Positions 25,011 through 38,147 of a stretch of 64,000 nucleotides of DNA are shown in pieces. The position numbers and the translations under genes were made by a program. The DNA is taken from NCBI GenBank assembly GCA_025618425.1, contig CM046846.1, forward strand, positions 28,731,385 to 28,795,384, given 5' to 3'. Positions within the stretch are counted from its first letter, which is position 1. Every line of letters begins with the position of its first letter. A model generated the notes under the pieces. That model was not told the origin of the DNA. It ran no database searches and saw only the letters and a list, made by a program, of their open reading frames with translations. Origin of the DNA: Heliocidaris tuberculata. Taxonomy: Eukaryota > Echinodermata > Echinoidea > Camarodonta > Echinometridae.

Positions 25011-26944
25011 ATTTTAATAAGCTAGGGATGCTGGAGGTCTATAAATGCAAAAAAAAAAATGGTTATGAGTTCAAATCAAGGTAGGCTTACATTCTTTATT
25101 TTTATTCATTATTTTATGTGTTGCTACGTTGGAAATTCGCACTATCATTCAGTTTTCTATACACATGGTAAAACACCTATGATTTTCCTTCATAGTGTCA
25201 TTAAACAGTTTTGAGAGATGCAAAATTCGTCCCCTGTGGAACCTGCCAACCAATTTTAGGCCAGTACTTCATTTTGCGGGGCGTTATAAACATGATAAAG
25301 AGCAATAAATTCTGCTACCTCAAAACTAAATTTATAACCCTTTCTCCTCTCTACCTTCGCTTGACCTGTCTTATAGATACCCATTTTCAAATGAGTATAA
25401 ATTGTCATGGTTTTAGTCCTACTATACACCCAATACGCTGGCATAGAAAACATCTCCAACCTCCACACATTCACGCGGGAAATTGTTTTACCAAAAACAA
25501 ACGTTAGTGTATGTCCCCTGATAACATGGGGCCCATGTGGTACGAATTTTTGATCCCAAAATGGAAGCAAAACTCTGACCACATTCATCGATGTTTGCTC
25601 GATATGTACTGCGGTGAATGTGCGGTTAGGACGACACCAAAATGAAACTTATTTTGGTCAAGAAATATTGCTTTCTTTTCCCCATGGGTCTGTATTTCTT
25701 GGATGTGTCTACTGTATAAACAAGGAGAAAAACTAGTGATAATCTATTTTACTCTTCCTCAGCGGTAAAATATTTTAACCTTCCGAAACCCCGACTATAA
25801 TTTTATTATCCTTCTATACAGGAATTTCACTCATTGGTTGGAGACTATGGCGCCGAAACGGTAAAAAATGAAATAAGTACCTAATTATGCGGAAAATCTA
25901 AAAGAAATCGTTCGTTTCCACGATAGCCAAGTTAGTATGATTGGAGCAGAATATCAAATGAAAGAATGTTCAACAACAAAATTTTGGTTTCAGTTTACGG
26001 ATTATCTGTGATGAGGTATCTACTAAAGTTACTGTGAGCTTGGTATCGAATAAGTTAAGCGTAAGAGGGATATTTCAAAACGATCTGAGAGGAATAAAGA
26101 CTGATAAGGATCAAAAATCAGGAAGAATCATGGACAAAGTGACATAACTACTTCGAATCGATTTTCGATAGTATATTCTTTTATTTAGTATTAGTATTTT
26201 TCACATTTATCTCGCTGTATTTAACGGTTTGGATTAATTTCATGTCATAACTATAAATAATTTTACCGGGAAGCATAACGACGGAAACTATTCTTGATAT
26301 GTACGTAAAATATCGTGGTGTGTTCGTAGGGCACTTTGCGGAATATAGTACAATTGCGTCTTCTAATCAAAATATATTGATTTCAGAGGGTCGATTTGTT
26401 CTTACTGCTTAATATCAATTTCATTGTGAATTGATACTTGCATAGTGACAATGAAACTGAAATGAATATGAGTCCCAAACTTTTGCACGCAGCGCATCGT
26501 AACCGGTAAATCAGTATTCAAAATCATGACATGTGTTAAACAACTGCGTCAATGTGAGAGACGAATGATGTGCATTTGAATTGATTCTCTCGTACCACGA
26601 ACATGACTATTCTGGAATAAAGAGATTTCACTCGGTAAACAACATCAGACCAACAATACACGATCTATGTTTATAATGAGACTTTGAAATTATGGACTAC
26701 GACACATAATGGTAGGTTATTAGCATGATAATGGATCAAATATGACTCAGTGTGTAAACAGTGAGTTTCTTCGGCGACAAATAAATCCAAAACCATAAAC
26801 ATTTTGTGAGCTTGCATTTACGAATGAATGCAAGGTGCTATGATCTGAAAACCATTTATTTACTGTTATGCTGTACCGGTGTCACAATGTAACAAATATA
26901 TTACAATGTAGATAATAATAATATAATAATAATAATAATACTAA

Positions 26945-26976
<32 letters not shown>

Positions 26977-27562
26977 ATCACAATGTAGATCATGTTCAAT
27001 CTTACTATTGCTCCACGGGGGAAATGTGTATGTTGCGTTTAATTCACATCAATATTTAGAGCATGAAGTAAGCATTTAGCGTAATGGTAGCGTAGACATT
27101 TTTTCTTTAGAAAGTTGCAGCCTGTATACAAGATCTTTCTTCCATTTTAACTTCGAACAAAATCAGGAACAAAATGTGAAGGAATAACTGTTAACTCACT
27201 TTTTTTCTAAAATGATTAGTTCTACTCTCGAAATCCAGTCAAGTACAGAATGATGCTTGATATTCCTGGAAAGTGCTTTAAATTCTCTACTTTTTAAAAA
27301 AAAAATAAACAAGACAAGGTTCAAGAAACTCAAGCTTTTGAAAGGGTAAGCAAAATGCAACTGCACCTTCATGAAGCACTCGCCAAGATCGAAAGGTTAT
27401 GGTCTAGATTCCCTTTAAAAAGCGGGCTAAGTCGGTCCTCCCTTTTCCTCTCCTACTTGCCCGCTCTATCCTGTACATGCATGCATCCGCCATGTGGGTC
27501 TTCCGCCACCATATCACATTGCTCAGTTATGTTCATAAAAGAGTCACGGTGACCTTTCCATA
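25011..27562. other. No gene seen
   Basis: ORFs of 98 and 110 codons on opposite strands at 25211-25588 overlap and lack motifs. aaaattcgtcccctgtgg at 25222 and the roughly inverse ccatgtggtacgaattttt at 25530 suggest decayed element ends. Confidence 0.5.
26910..26976 (+). repeat. ATA / ATAA microsatellite
   Basis: ataat units change to seven or more aaat-type tetramers. Confidence 0.95.
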
Positions 27563-28259
27563 GCGCCATCGTAACCCCCTCTCACACTTCGACGGGTTCA
27601 GGCGCAGGTTTGGTCCTCGTCTGAGTTCGCATGGTTCGGGTCGGCCCGTAGAGAACTCGGGAGAAAATTGGGAACAACTTGGTATAATTCGGAATAACTT
27701 GTGAATGACTCCTACTGACAAGACAGCATTTTTTACGACGAGTTTGGTGAGGGGTTGGACCCTGAATCAACTCAGCACGACTCGTAAATGACTCGGGAAC
27801 AACTCGGGATAGTTCGGCATAAATCGTACTGACTCGAATGCATTTTCCAAATAAGCGAAGCGGTTAACTTTAGTCTCGGCAACTCACTGTAAGTAAAACA
27901 TTACAGCTCCTGGCAGCTGGTAGACACTCTAGCAACCGATTACACACGAATAGACAGGAGAACCCCGAGCTAATTACGAAAAAACTTTCTGAGGCGACTC
28001 TGAATCAGGAAGATTCAGAATTACTAACTCGGTTTATCTTGGTACAGGTCGTAATGGTAATAAGTACGTTCCTTGTATTATAGGCCTACTCTTACTAGAC
28101 TGGTGCTCGACTCGTAAGGTGCTCGTACTGACATCGCAGATCGCTTTTATTTGTATTTTGTATTTTGTATTTTTTTTGCGGGTTTCCTTGGGCTCAGCAG
28201 CCTCTAAAGATCGGGAGAGATCTTCGGCACCCAATTCAGCAAAGTGTGATAGGGGCTTG
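27563..28259. mobile_element. Possible ~700-bp element with ctcacactt ends
   Basis: Left ccccctctcacacttcgacg and right (reversed) agcccctatcacactttgct resemble each other. The interior has many aactcggga / actcgtaa motifs, and is richer in GC than its surroundings. Boundaries are approximate. Confidence 0.4.
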
Positions 28260-30674
28260 AAACGATTAACCTTTCTACCAAAGTTTCCTTAACTTGACCT
28301 CTTTTGACCGAGAGGAAAGTTTGACGGGTCCACCTATAAGACTAATGAGGAAAACATGCGATTCTCCAGAACATAATATAATGTATGTAACTATATTCTT
28401 AGTTTATTTTGTAGTAGAAACACCCTCCTCAATACTGTTTCCATTCAGGGTTAGGAGTTCAGAATATATTAAATCACACTTTACTGCAAACTTAACATCT
28501 GATCTGATCAAGCATAATCATTATAGGACTATGAGAGCAAGAACGTATTGGCTTTTAAGTGCTTCGTGCACAAACGCAGACTTGAGATGATGACCGCAAA
28601 TAAGGAAAGCAAAAAGTTTGATTTAGCCTTAATAGTTAGATAGCAATGAGTGTCAAATTTTCAGTCAGCTCTGACATCAATTGCATATTATATGCTCTGT
28701 TTGCGTTATATGTGTAGCTGTGCATGTCCCACTTGTTTTCCAGATATCAACCGACATCAATCATTAACCACGGGGTCGCTAGAGTGGAAGGGGGGGGGGG
28801 GGTACCTTCTTACACACAAAAAGATCGATAGAAATTTTCTACTACGATATATAAGGTCTTCAAATACCTATAATCACACTCGAAAAACAAATATTTTGTT
28901 TACACGCCATACTAAATACATTCGTTGAACATGCAGTTCACATTTCACCTTTTATCGCTCTCAGAAGTGAGTCTAATATTGGCTCAAAGTGCCCATTTCT
29001 ATTAATGCCAAAGATCACTGAGGGGGGTCCTTTAAACCTCTCAGGGGTAAAATGGTTACCTGCTTCTCTCATTGGTTGCTTCCTTGCCAGGATTTCCCAG
29101 ATACGTGTCGCTCACCTTTTATACTTTTTCTTTAAAAAAAAAAAAAGATCAAGGACCCGATTTGTCACTATTTAATGTGTTTGTTCCACTTTCACTTTGA
29201 TGTAATTAACCACAAGCCGTTATTCTGTGAAATCATATAATTATGATTAATAATTTACTTTTCTACTTGACCTTTTACGGGGAAGAGGGGCGGGAGCATT
29301 TCAATTTAAAGTGCAAGTATCCTGTATTGATACTACCAATTTTTAAGGCGTTTCCATTTCGGTATATTTTTGTTTTTTCCGATCTCTCTCTTAGTGGGGT
29401 ATTTTTCAGAGGATATCAGATTAAAACTTAGTACAAACACCATGAGCATAAACGAAAGTAATTTCCTAAACTTCAAATATATATTTTTATTAGGTTGCTT
29501 TGGTATTTGTCGATTCTATACAATTCGCTTATACGGTATTTAAGAACTCATAAAGTTTATTCGTTCTTTATATTATGTGAATTATTGTCTTGTCGTGTGT
29601 GTTATTGTGGTGCTATCTATAAAAACAAAACAGTGTTTACTCATCCATATTTCACCTTATAATGTTCTTACTATACAGATTGCCTAAAAAGAACCCAGTC
29701 TTGTTATAATAATGTCGCAAAAGAAAAACTGTCGAAAAAGTTCATAATTATACAAAAATCATATCAAACTAAATCAAATTAGGCACCGCGACTCACTTGT
29801 GTTTTGTTTGTGTTGTTCCGTAATTAACCGCGGACCACTCGGACAATGCTTCTGACGACAGATATAATTTTGGAAATTAATGCAAAATGCAAAATGCAGA
29901 TGGGATGACCACACGTATAAATATTTTGCCTTTTCCAGGCAATTTCGTGAAGCGCGTGCAGTCGAATTGAATTAAAAATTTTAGGCAAAGGCAAAATAAA
30001 AAGGAGAATGCTGTTATGTTTTTACATATTTGATGAACATCTGACATTTTAATTCTTTTGTTTATATTTACTAGAAATGGAGAGCTATGAAAAACAACAT
30101 AACATAACATAAAATTTCATGAATATATTCTTTATAGGCCTACAACCTTTCGAAATTTTACGAGTTCTCACAAGAATAGAATTTATTCAACGGATATTAT
30201 ACGGTTCATTCTACATCGACCCACTGTCCATATCATTTGTGCAGATTGTGACCTTTTCTTTTGATATCTAACGGTCATCCTCGGACACTCCACAAACACA
30301 GTTCGGTCAAATAAAAATGGATATCTACCACTTAAATCCATATCTGTCCCATCGCTTACTTTCCATAAAGATGGACACACTTTTATTGGCTTTCATTCCG
30401 AAGCACGATTTTATATTGAAAATAAGATCACAATTCACGCAGCGAAATTTTGCAAATTAGTTCCCACGAGTATCAAAAATATTGAATTGAATTCAATTGC
30501 CTCTAAATTTACATTTCTCTTTCCTTTTCGAGTGATGCTTGTACTGCAGATGAATGCTTTTATCATATAGGTCTATAGCGAATATCTATTTTATAGCCAT
30601 ATTTTTAATCTTGGCAGTGTAGGCCTACGAACCGAAATGTATTATAGAAATTTTACGATACTAAATGGACCTAA
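28260..30674. other. No gene seen
   Basis: AT-rich; poly-G at 28789. Nothing recognisable. Confidence 0.6.
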
Positions 30675-30861
30675 AACACGATAAAAACTACTTTCGAAAA
30701 ATAAACTCAAGACAATTTCAATAGCCCTGTCTATCACCTTTAGAAATGTGTGAACATTACAATGGCGTATTACGTAATCCGAACAAGATTTCTATGGGCA
30801 GTACAATAGGCCTTTGAAATTGCCCTCAAGTTTATTTTTCGAAAGTAGTTTTTATCGTGTT
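30675..30861. mobile_element. 187-bp foldback element
   Basis: aacacgataaaaactacttt cgaaaaataaact at the left is repeated as its complement at the right with one small difference, followed by a second paired block (caatttcaa). Short unpaired centre. Confidence 0.8.
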
Positions 30862-30995
30862 CTAAATAGAATTTAAGTCAGTTCTTGTCCCAGAATTCAA
30901 GAATAGATGCACATCATTTAAAATCTAACCCACGTAGATAAACCTATTTTCCCCCTTTTTAGGTAAATAACAAAGGAGCTAGAAATGATGACGAA

Positions 30996-31343
30996 ATGCA
31001 AAACACATGTACTTCGTGTGTTCCCAATTTTCCAAAAGGCATTTTGCCGAAGCAAATCGTCATAAAAACAAGAGCATCCTCGAGACAGATCTACAGAATA
31101 ATGCCAACAGAGGCACGAGTGAGAGAAGTAACAGCCATTTTCACAGATCGTTCCAACAAAAACACTCCCTTGGTAGCACGTACAGCCCACAGGAAACCCT
31201 GTATTACGGTCGAAATTGTGGAAGGTCATGTCCAATTTGTCTGGACATGTCACTGTCAACAGCTTTATTCCTCCGGCGAACTAAGGACGTCAAGCACAAA
31301 CACAGTCACTCAGACACTGGTTTTCCCGATCAAGAAGGGGTGA
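30996..31343 (+). other. Region with few stops, open in three overlapping frames; coding status unknown
   Basis: Two plus-strand frames (115 and 117 codons) and one minus-strand frame (113 codons) are all open across about 350 bp, so stop codons are scarce in the stretch. The minus-strand frame is cysteine-rich (GCTCYQGSV, CENGCYFSHSCLCW). No domain is recognised in any frame. It directly precedes a repeat with TTTGCTCC and telomere-like motifs, so a decayed repeat is one explanation. Confidence 0.25.
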
Positions 31344-31409
31344 TACGACACATGCTCTGACGGCAATTGTTCCGCGTTCGATTTCCTATACGCTAACATG
31401 GCTAATCGA

Positions 31410-31735
31410 ATGGTGACACGACATTTGCTCCTGTGACATTTGCTCCTCCGTCCATATCTCGACAGGTCAAAGGTTAAGGTCAGGGTCATGATTTTTATAA
31501 GGACAATGTGAAGATTAGGGTTAGGGTTAGGGTTAGGGTTAGGTTTAGGTTTAGGATTAACATGGCAATTGTCGCAGGAGCAAATGTCATGGAACTTAAT
31601 CGAATTTGTAAAACTTCAACTCAGGACCAAACGCTATACCTAATCCTAACCCTAAACCCAAACCTAACCTATAATCCAATTGATAACCTGACCCCAATCG
31701 TCGCAGGAGAAAATGCAGGGTCACTAACAAAGAGG
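31410..31735 (+). repeat. tttgctcc repeat with interstitial telomere-like tract
   Basis: Four ttaggg units in a row at 31515-31540 followed by ttaggt variants, then about 100 bp later the inverse, cctaatcctaaccctaaac. Flanking copies of acatttgctcctgtgaca and its inverse (gcaggagcaaatgtca) bracket it. It is an old insertion or dispersed repeat, not a chromosome end. Confidence 0.8.
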
Positions 31736-31742
31736 GTACCTC

Positions 31743-31994
31743 TAGTGGCGTAGCGTGGGTCCAGCCATTAGTGGGGCACTGATGCCAAGGTGGGGGGGGG
31801 GGGCATTGGCCTTACTAGGTTAATGAAATGCGAGAAAACAAAGCCATCAAGTGATGGGAGAGGGTCGTATCATTGGGTTTTTTTCACACTGACTTTCCCT
31901 CCGCCCCCTAATTTTTCGCTCTCTCTCTCTCTTTCTTCTCTTCCCCCATTTCAATTGAGAGGCACGTTCCCCCACCTCGGGTAGCTACGCCATT
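31743..31994. mobile_element. hAT-type MITE, same family as 4264
   Basis: tagtggcgtagcgtgggtcc agccattagtggggcactg matches the 4264 element at the left; gctacgccattg closes it. Poly-G inside, and a CT-rich right half. Confidence 0.65.
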
Positions 31995-32200
31995 GGCCTG
32001 TCACTGAACACAAAGACTGTGTCAATAACTCCATACTCCCTCATGTACCAATGGAAGGAACGATTCAACAATCCTCTCACCGAAATGCATCAAGGATCAA
32101 ATCCACTCTACAAATTTTAGGTCATGATCAAGACGCAACGAAGTATACTTTCCCCCTTCTCCCCATCATTTTTAATAGTTTATTATCGCCAGCAGACGAC

Positions 32201-32382
32201 TAGTCTGCAAGCACAGACCCTAATTTGACACTTTATCAGAAAATCATTGTGTCTTGAGAGGAGCCTAATCCAGCTACCTACTGGTCGTGTCCTGGTCAGG
32301 AGCAGCTACAGTACATGGCCTATGGTAGTCTTACAGCGCAGACTCTCTTGTACGACTGACCAGGGTTTGTGCCTGCAAACTA
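32201..32382. mobile_element. 182-bp MITE, copy 2, with 9-bp target duplication
   Basis: About 90% identical to the element at 15191 and exactly the same length, with the same ends. Its flanking direct repeat is gcagacgac (32192-32200 and 32383-32391). Two copies with different but perfect 9-bp duplications fix the element boundaries. Confidence 0.93.
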
Positions 32383-32391
32383 GCAGACGAC

Positions 32392-34439
32392 CATGAACCA
32401 CGAATCTTGACTTACATCGTATTTTTTCACCAGATTCTGACGTATTCATAGATATGGATCTACAAAGACTGTATCAATATTCAAATCCTCCCTCATGTAC
32501 CGAAATGACACATGGGAGGAACAATTCAACAATCCTGTCACCGAAGAGCAACAAGGATCAAATCCAGCCTAAGATTTCAGGTCATAGGGTCATAGTCAAG
32601 ACGCAGGGAAAAATACTTGCCCCCTTCTCACCCAGTGTCTTGAACATCATGGATAACACTTGCACCGTGACCCTTGACCTACATCGTATTTCTTAATATG
32701 TTTTGACATAAAACAAGCCAATAGGTATTCTACTTTCACATCTCAAACGTATTTGTAAGAGCTTTGAGAATATTTGGACATTTGAAATGGTATATCAATT
32801 ATCACGAACTTCTACTCTGTGCTTGTAAAGTTAGGAAACTATTTGATCTTCGTCACATGTATTTTTTGTTTTATTTGTTTCTGGAATCTGGTTACCAACA
32901 AGGAAAAATGTAATACGTTTAATAAGCTGTGTAACTAGATGTCTCAGTAATAAGGAAACGATAGTGCGATCCGCTTCCTCTTTCGGATACAGATACCTTA
33001 AATCAAAACATTGTTTACATGTAGTCCATTAATGTAAAGACATCACAAAGATTACAAAAACAAAGGAAAGTAAAAAGAAATGGGAATAGAGGCAACATAA
33101 TTCATATAAACCTCTTAGTATAAAATATAACCCAATTTAGAGGGGAATGAACGTCACGTACAGTCATATAGCATCGTTATCCATGAAATAGAAACAATGC
33201 ATACACACTATGAAAACAAATAACTGCTATTGGATCATGCAAACAATGCACTTATGATAATTATGATGGGTTTGGATGCTATGCAGGGTGCCAGGGGATT
33301 CGGTATTGTTTAAAGAGGTGACATTTTGATAATATCAAATTTCACGGGGATGAGGAAATCAGTGATAGCTTGGTCCTGTTTATCTTTTTGATCTGATAGA
33401 TATCTTCTCTTCTATAAAAAAAAAAAAAAAAAAAGACCCAGCAAAGATTACAAAAACAAAAACAAAACAAAACAGGGAAAAAGTCAAAAGGAATATATAA
33501 GGGCAACATAATCCAAAATCATTAAATTTTCTTCAATTGAGAATTAACAAACAAATCTACCACTTGTGTAAAAACATTGCATAGATTACCAAGACAGCAG
33601 CAGCAGCAGCAGCAACAACAACGCTAAACAAAAGAAAAGCTATTCGGAAAAGGAAAACAGCGGCAACATCTCCCATGATCATTTCTTATTGACGATTTTT
33701 TTTCATTTTACAACAAAGAATATAAACCAAAAAGCCGTTTAAACAACTGAAAGTAAAGAAACCAAAAAATTCAAGCCATGATAAAAGTATAAAATCTTGC
33801 AAAATCTGAACTTGGGCTTTAATGGGGGCGACAGGGTATGTGAGTGGGAGGGAGAGGGGATGTGGTATGGGTAATAAGCCATGTGTAAAAAGATCCGTGA
33901 GAAAGCCCTCCTTTGGGAATATGGCCCCGTTATGGCTTTCAGTTTACTGTTAAGACTACTCCTCCGATTACCGTGTAACAAAATGCACTTGAACAATCGC
34001 TGAAAATGGCCAAAGGGAAACTTTTACGTCAAATTGAATCAGGGCAATAATATTTCGAGGGTTTTAATAACTCTGCTTCCTTTGACCCCGATTTCAGTGT
34101 TTACCTTTTTGGAGGGGATGGTGACTGTGATTTTTTGATGAAATGTTTCCTCTGGCCGTCATAATATGCCAACCTATCAAGTTTGTTTATCTTTATTACA
34201 TTAACAGCGTCATGAGAAGGTCAGTGTATACGGGGGATGGGCTACGTGCCAGTGATGTGTATAGTGCGTTATATTAGTAAGTCAGGTGTCTCAACATATT
34301 AATGATAATAATGATAATGATACTCAGTTCTAATGTATAGAGCATATCGCATATTCATCACTGTTCTTGTATGCATATCGCATATTTTATCACTGTCTCT
34401 ATGCGCTTCCAAGGAGCTTTAGATTATTATGAAGGCGCT
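32392..34439. other. No gene seen; old degenerate repeats
   Basis: The segment at 32455-32600 partly repeats 32015-32110 (ccctcatgtacc, aacaattcaacaatcct, aaggatcaaatcca), so the MITE at 32201 sits between duplicated blocks. Three loose copies of an agattacaaaaacaaa / aggcaacataat unit occur at 33045, 33445 and 33580. Confidence 0.55.
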
Positions 34440-34615
34440 GAAGCTTCAAGGAATAAATTCCTACCGGTACCAATTTTATTCACCTGGGTCGAGAGTGGCA
34501 AATGTAGATTAATGTCTTGCCAAAGGACGGCAGTACCAGGCTCAAATTCGAACTCCGTGCCTGGTGATCTACAGTCACAGTGACAGTGACTTTTCCACTA
34601 GACCACAACACCTCC
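34440..34615 (-). mobile_element. tRNA-derived SINE, second family
   Basis: Minus strand: GTGGTCTAGTGGAAAAGT (34589-34606) as A box and GAGTTCGAATTTG (34543-34555) as B box. Body shares tcacctgggtcgagagtggc and aatgtagattaatgtcttgc with the 55213 copy. Confidence 0.75.
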
Positions 34616-37600
34616 ACGTGCAAAAGCCTCGTGGTATTTTCCACATTTTGTTTACTTAAAGGGATTCGGTAACTTTGTGGAGGCTTGATTTAATAAATTG
34701 TTGAATTTTGATATCTGTCTTGTATAATGATATTCAGAAGGATAAATAAATAGCCAGGCATAGAAAGGTTTTCAAATATATAATGCTGTTATCAAGATAT
34801 CTATGACTGAATACTCCCATTTACGAAAGCGTATGGCCATACGCTTTAGTCTAACACTGAGTTTATGGGGGGGGGGGGGGAGAATGAATCTGGCATTTCT
34901 GGTTACTTGCATATTTAATTTTGTGAAGCACATGATGATTTTGAAGAACTTTTTTCCCCCCCTGGGCTTCATTTTTACACCATATTACATACAATGATAG
35001 CATGTAAGGCCAGGCAGCTCAGATTTTATCAAGCCTCTACAAAGTTACCAAATCACTTTAAAAGTTCTCTCCTTTTAGCCGTTTAGTATAATGCTACCCA
35101 CTGAAATCACTCGACACTTACGGTCTCTCATGAGAATGGCACGACAGATAAGATGAAGCAAATGTTTTAGAGCAAAGTTTTGTTGTTTTTTTCTAAATTT
35201 CAACTCCTGGTGTTTCAAAAAATAAAATGATGACGAACTTTCATATTCATGATGTTGTCATTTAAGATTGTCCAGCTGTTCAGGTATGTTAGTATCAATA
35301 TTTAAGTCCAATACACTGGCAATAACCTTATAGAAAGTGAGATAATTGTAATATACTTTCTCTTTCGGGGTTTTTGGAATTGTAAGGACCCAGTGAAAAC
35401 TACATGGTAATTTCGATAGCTGACATTCAAGGCCTGCAGTGTTTGACTATACAGGTTTTTTAATTATAAGCAATATGAAATATACTCATATATATATATA
35501 TATATATATATATCTTTCTCTCTCTCTCTGAGGATGGAGGGTGCATCCATGTGCATTCTAAATGCAGCCTACTATATGGCAAAATGCATGTTATTACATT
35601 GCCCTGTTCATAGCAACTCGCCCATGATAGGATTGCCCTTGAGCAAGGTATCAATTATGTATACAAAGAATGGTTGATTTAACATGCAATATTGGATTAT
35701 CATATGGACGTGCTGTGGGCTCCGAAGGCTTTTTACATCGTACCACTAAGGACACCAACATGGATTTTTCCCCATTCTAAATAGGATTCGAAAATGCCAA
35801 CCTTCCATTACCCATTTTAATTGGATAGAGAGGCTGTAAGAGGTCTTCAGGTCTTTATTTTAAGAGCAGAAACTTTCTGTCTCAGATTTAAATCTTGCCT
35901 CAGTGACAATTAAAGGTCTTCCAAACATGTTTTTCAAAGTGGATGAAATTATATATAAACTTGTATAATAAGCATATAAAATGATCATCTGTTGTTATTT
36001 AATATCTAGGAAAAAGGAAATGATCTATATAAAACAGCATCGCATGCCAAGAAAAAGCGACAAATATTTACAAAAGTAAACGTAACCAAAACTGATAAAT
36101 AATCAAGGAAATAGTTTGTTAACAGCAGAAAATGTTTTGGCCATAACAAAATGCCTCATTAGTTTGACGTCATTTGTTACGTGTAAATAGAGTTGAAACA
36201 TCATACCCATTTAGATAAATCATATTATTAGAATTGGCCTTCGGAATTAATTGTTATATTAACCTGATAAAAAGTTACTTTGAGATATCACATTTCGTAA
36301 AGGGTATATTTTCAACTTTTGTTTTGTTTTGTTTGGTATGGCACAAAATCAATTCAAAGTATTCTGGAAAGTAAAATAACCAAGAAAAACAACCATCGTT
36401 TGAAATATTTATTTAAAAAAAAAAGACTTCTAATTGTAACGCACTTTAGAAAACAATGAAATTGTAAAGAAACAAAAGTCCAGATTTAATCTTCTTAAGC
36501 AGTAAAAAACTAATTCATACACCATTCAACCACTTTAATACAATTGAAAAGAATTTTGAGTACTTGTAAAGGAGAAAATAATTTGTGATCTTTCTTTTTT
36601 TTTTATTCCCATGTTGAAGAATATCATTATAGCAATACTACATGAAAACGATAGCTCTAGAAATTCTCTCATAGTACTGCTAGAAACAGTTATACACTGG
36701 GGACCAAATTTACGAATTTGTGTAGTCCCATATACCCAAATCTGTGTTCAGAGCTTTTCATTGTTAGTAATTTTCAGCAAGATCCAACTTTTTTTTAAAT
36801 AGAAAATTGGATGATTCCAAAATCACTTAATGCACGGTAATTCCGATATCATATTCAACCATTCACAATGAACTCCTATAGGCAGTTTGTTTCACAGAGC
36901 AACTGGTTGGCATCATCTTTTAAACAGGCACGTAATACAAAATTCAACATTTTTTTTTATCCACCCATTCCGATGTGCATAGTACGAACGCACTACATGA
37001 TGCAGCTTTCTTGTGAGCTAGGGCAGGGAGACCGTAATACCAATTGAGGGGCCATCATCCCCTCTCAAGAAAGGATATAAATATTGATTGGATTTGACTT
37101 ATGTGGATAACTGGGTGAGACGATTCGCCGTTTGGAGTTAACCATTATATACTTGGCGCCATCGTCCGCATTATTCATATCAAAATCTAGTTTAAAATGC
37201 ATTCGCATTAAATTTATTTTAGATGACATTAATCGGCATCTTTCTTCTCTATTTAAAAAAAAAATAAAAACGCATTTTATGTCAATTCGAACTACGTTGT
37301 AAACAAAGCTTTAGAAGTGTGTTGTTTTGAATAGGCCAGCATTATATCAGTCTGTATATAATGTTTTTCTTTTATTCTGAAAAAGAAAATGGGGACTAAT
37401 TTTACTGCAATCCAGACAATGTCGTAAACGATGCTTAGAAACTGATTTTAAACATGGATGAAACGATAGGTGGTGCACGTGGCCAAACACAAGGGAATTA
37501 GCACTGGTATTCATAAAACACTGACATATTAGGAATTCACATGTAGCATCACCTATCAGACACAATAAGATAATTTGCACTTCTGATACTATGCATTCAA

Positions 37601-38147
37601 CGACAGAAGATATGTAACCACAATTCATCTCATAAACCACATTCTCTTTTTTGCAGAAACCACAATTTACCTTTTTAACCTTTCATTCGTGCTTTCAATG
37701 CTCAATGCCAAGAATGCGCCTACTATTTTTATCTTCCTAATTTTGTAAGAAGTAGAAGCGTGTGAAATACTTTGAATAACGTCATAATTTATGTGCACAT
37801 TAATGTTTGTAAAAGATATTCAAACATTACGTTAAATCTAATTTTTTGATCTTGTGATGTTTATGTTCATTATATTTATGCATACATTTGAAATGAATAT
37901 GACGCCATCGCAAGCTTTTCAAGTCAGTTGACAAATAATTGTATGGAGTATATTATACATCATATTTTTGTGGAAACAAATGCTCGCTCCATTTTACCAC
38001 TGGTATAGTACTTGTGCACTTTTTATGTTGAATAATTACCATTAAAACAAGGTCATTTGCTTTTCATTTTACACTGCGATGATTCAAACGGTTCATTGTA
38101 AGGAGTCTTAAATGGAACCACTCGTTCAATTTTATGACTCTGTATAA
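34616..38147. other. No gene seen
   Basis: AT-rich DNA with a TA repeat at 35488. ORFs below 100 codons with no domains. No splice-supported exon found. Confidence 0.6.
35488..35532 (+). repeat. TA then CT dinucleotide repeat
   Basis: About 11 ta units followed by tctctctctctctc. Confidence 0.95.

Noticed and set aside
25211..25588. Two overlapping ORFs of 98 and 110 codons on opposite strands
   Set aside because: No domains or splice sites; both cannot be coding and neither is better supported.
31513..31560. A chromosome end
   Set aside because: Only four perfect units, facing inverse copies and with ordinary sequence on both sides.
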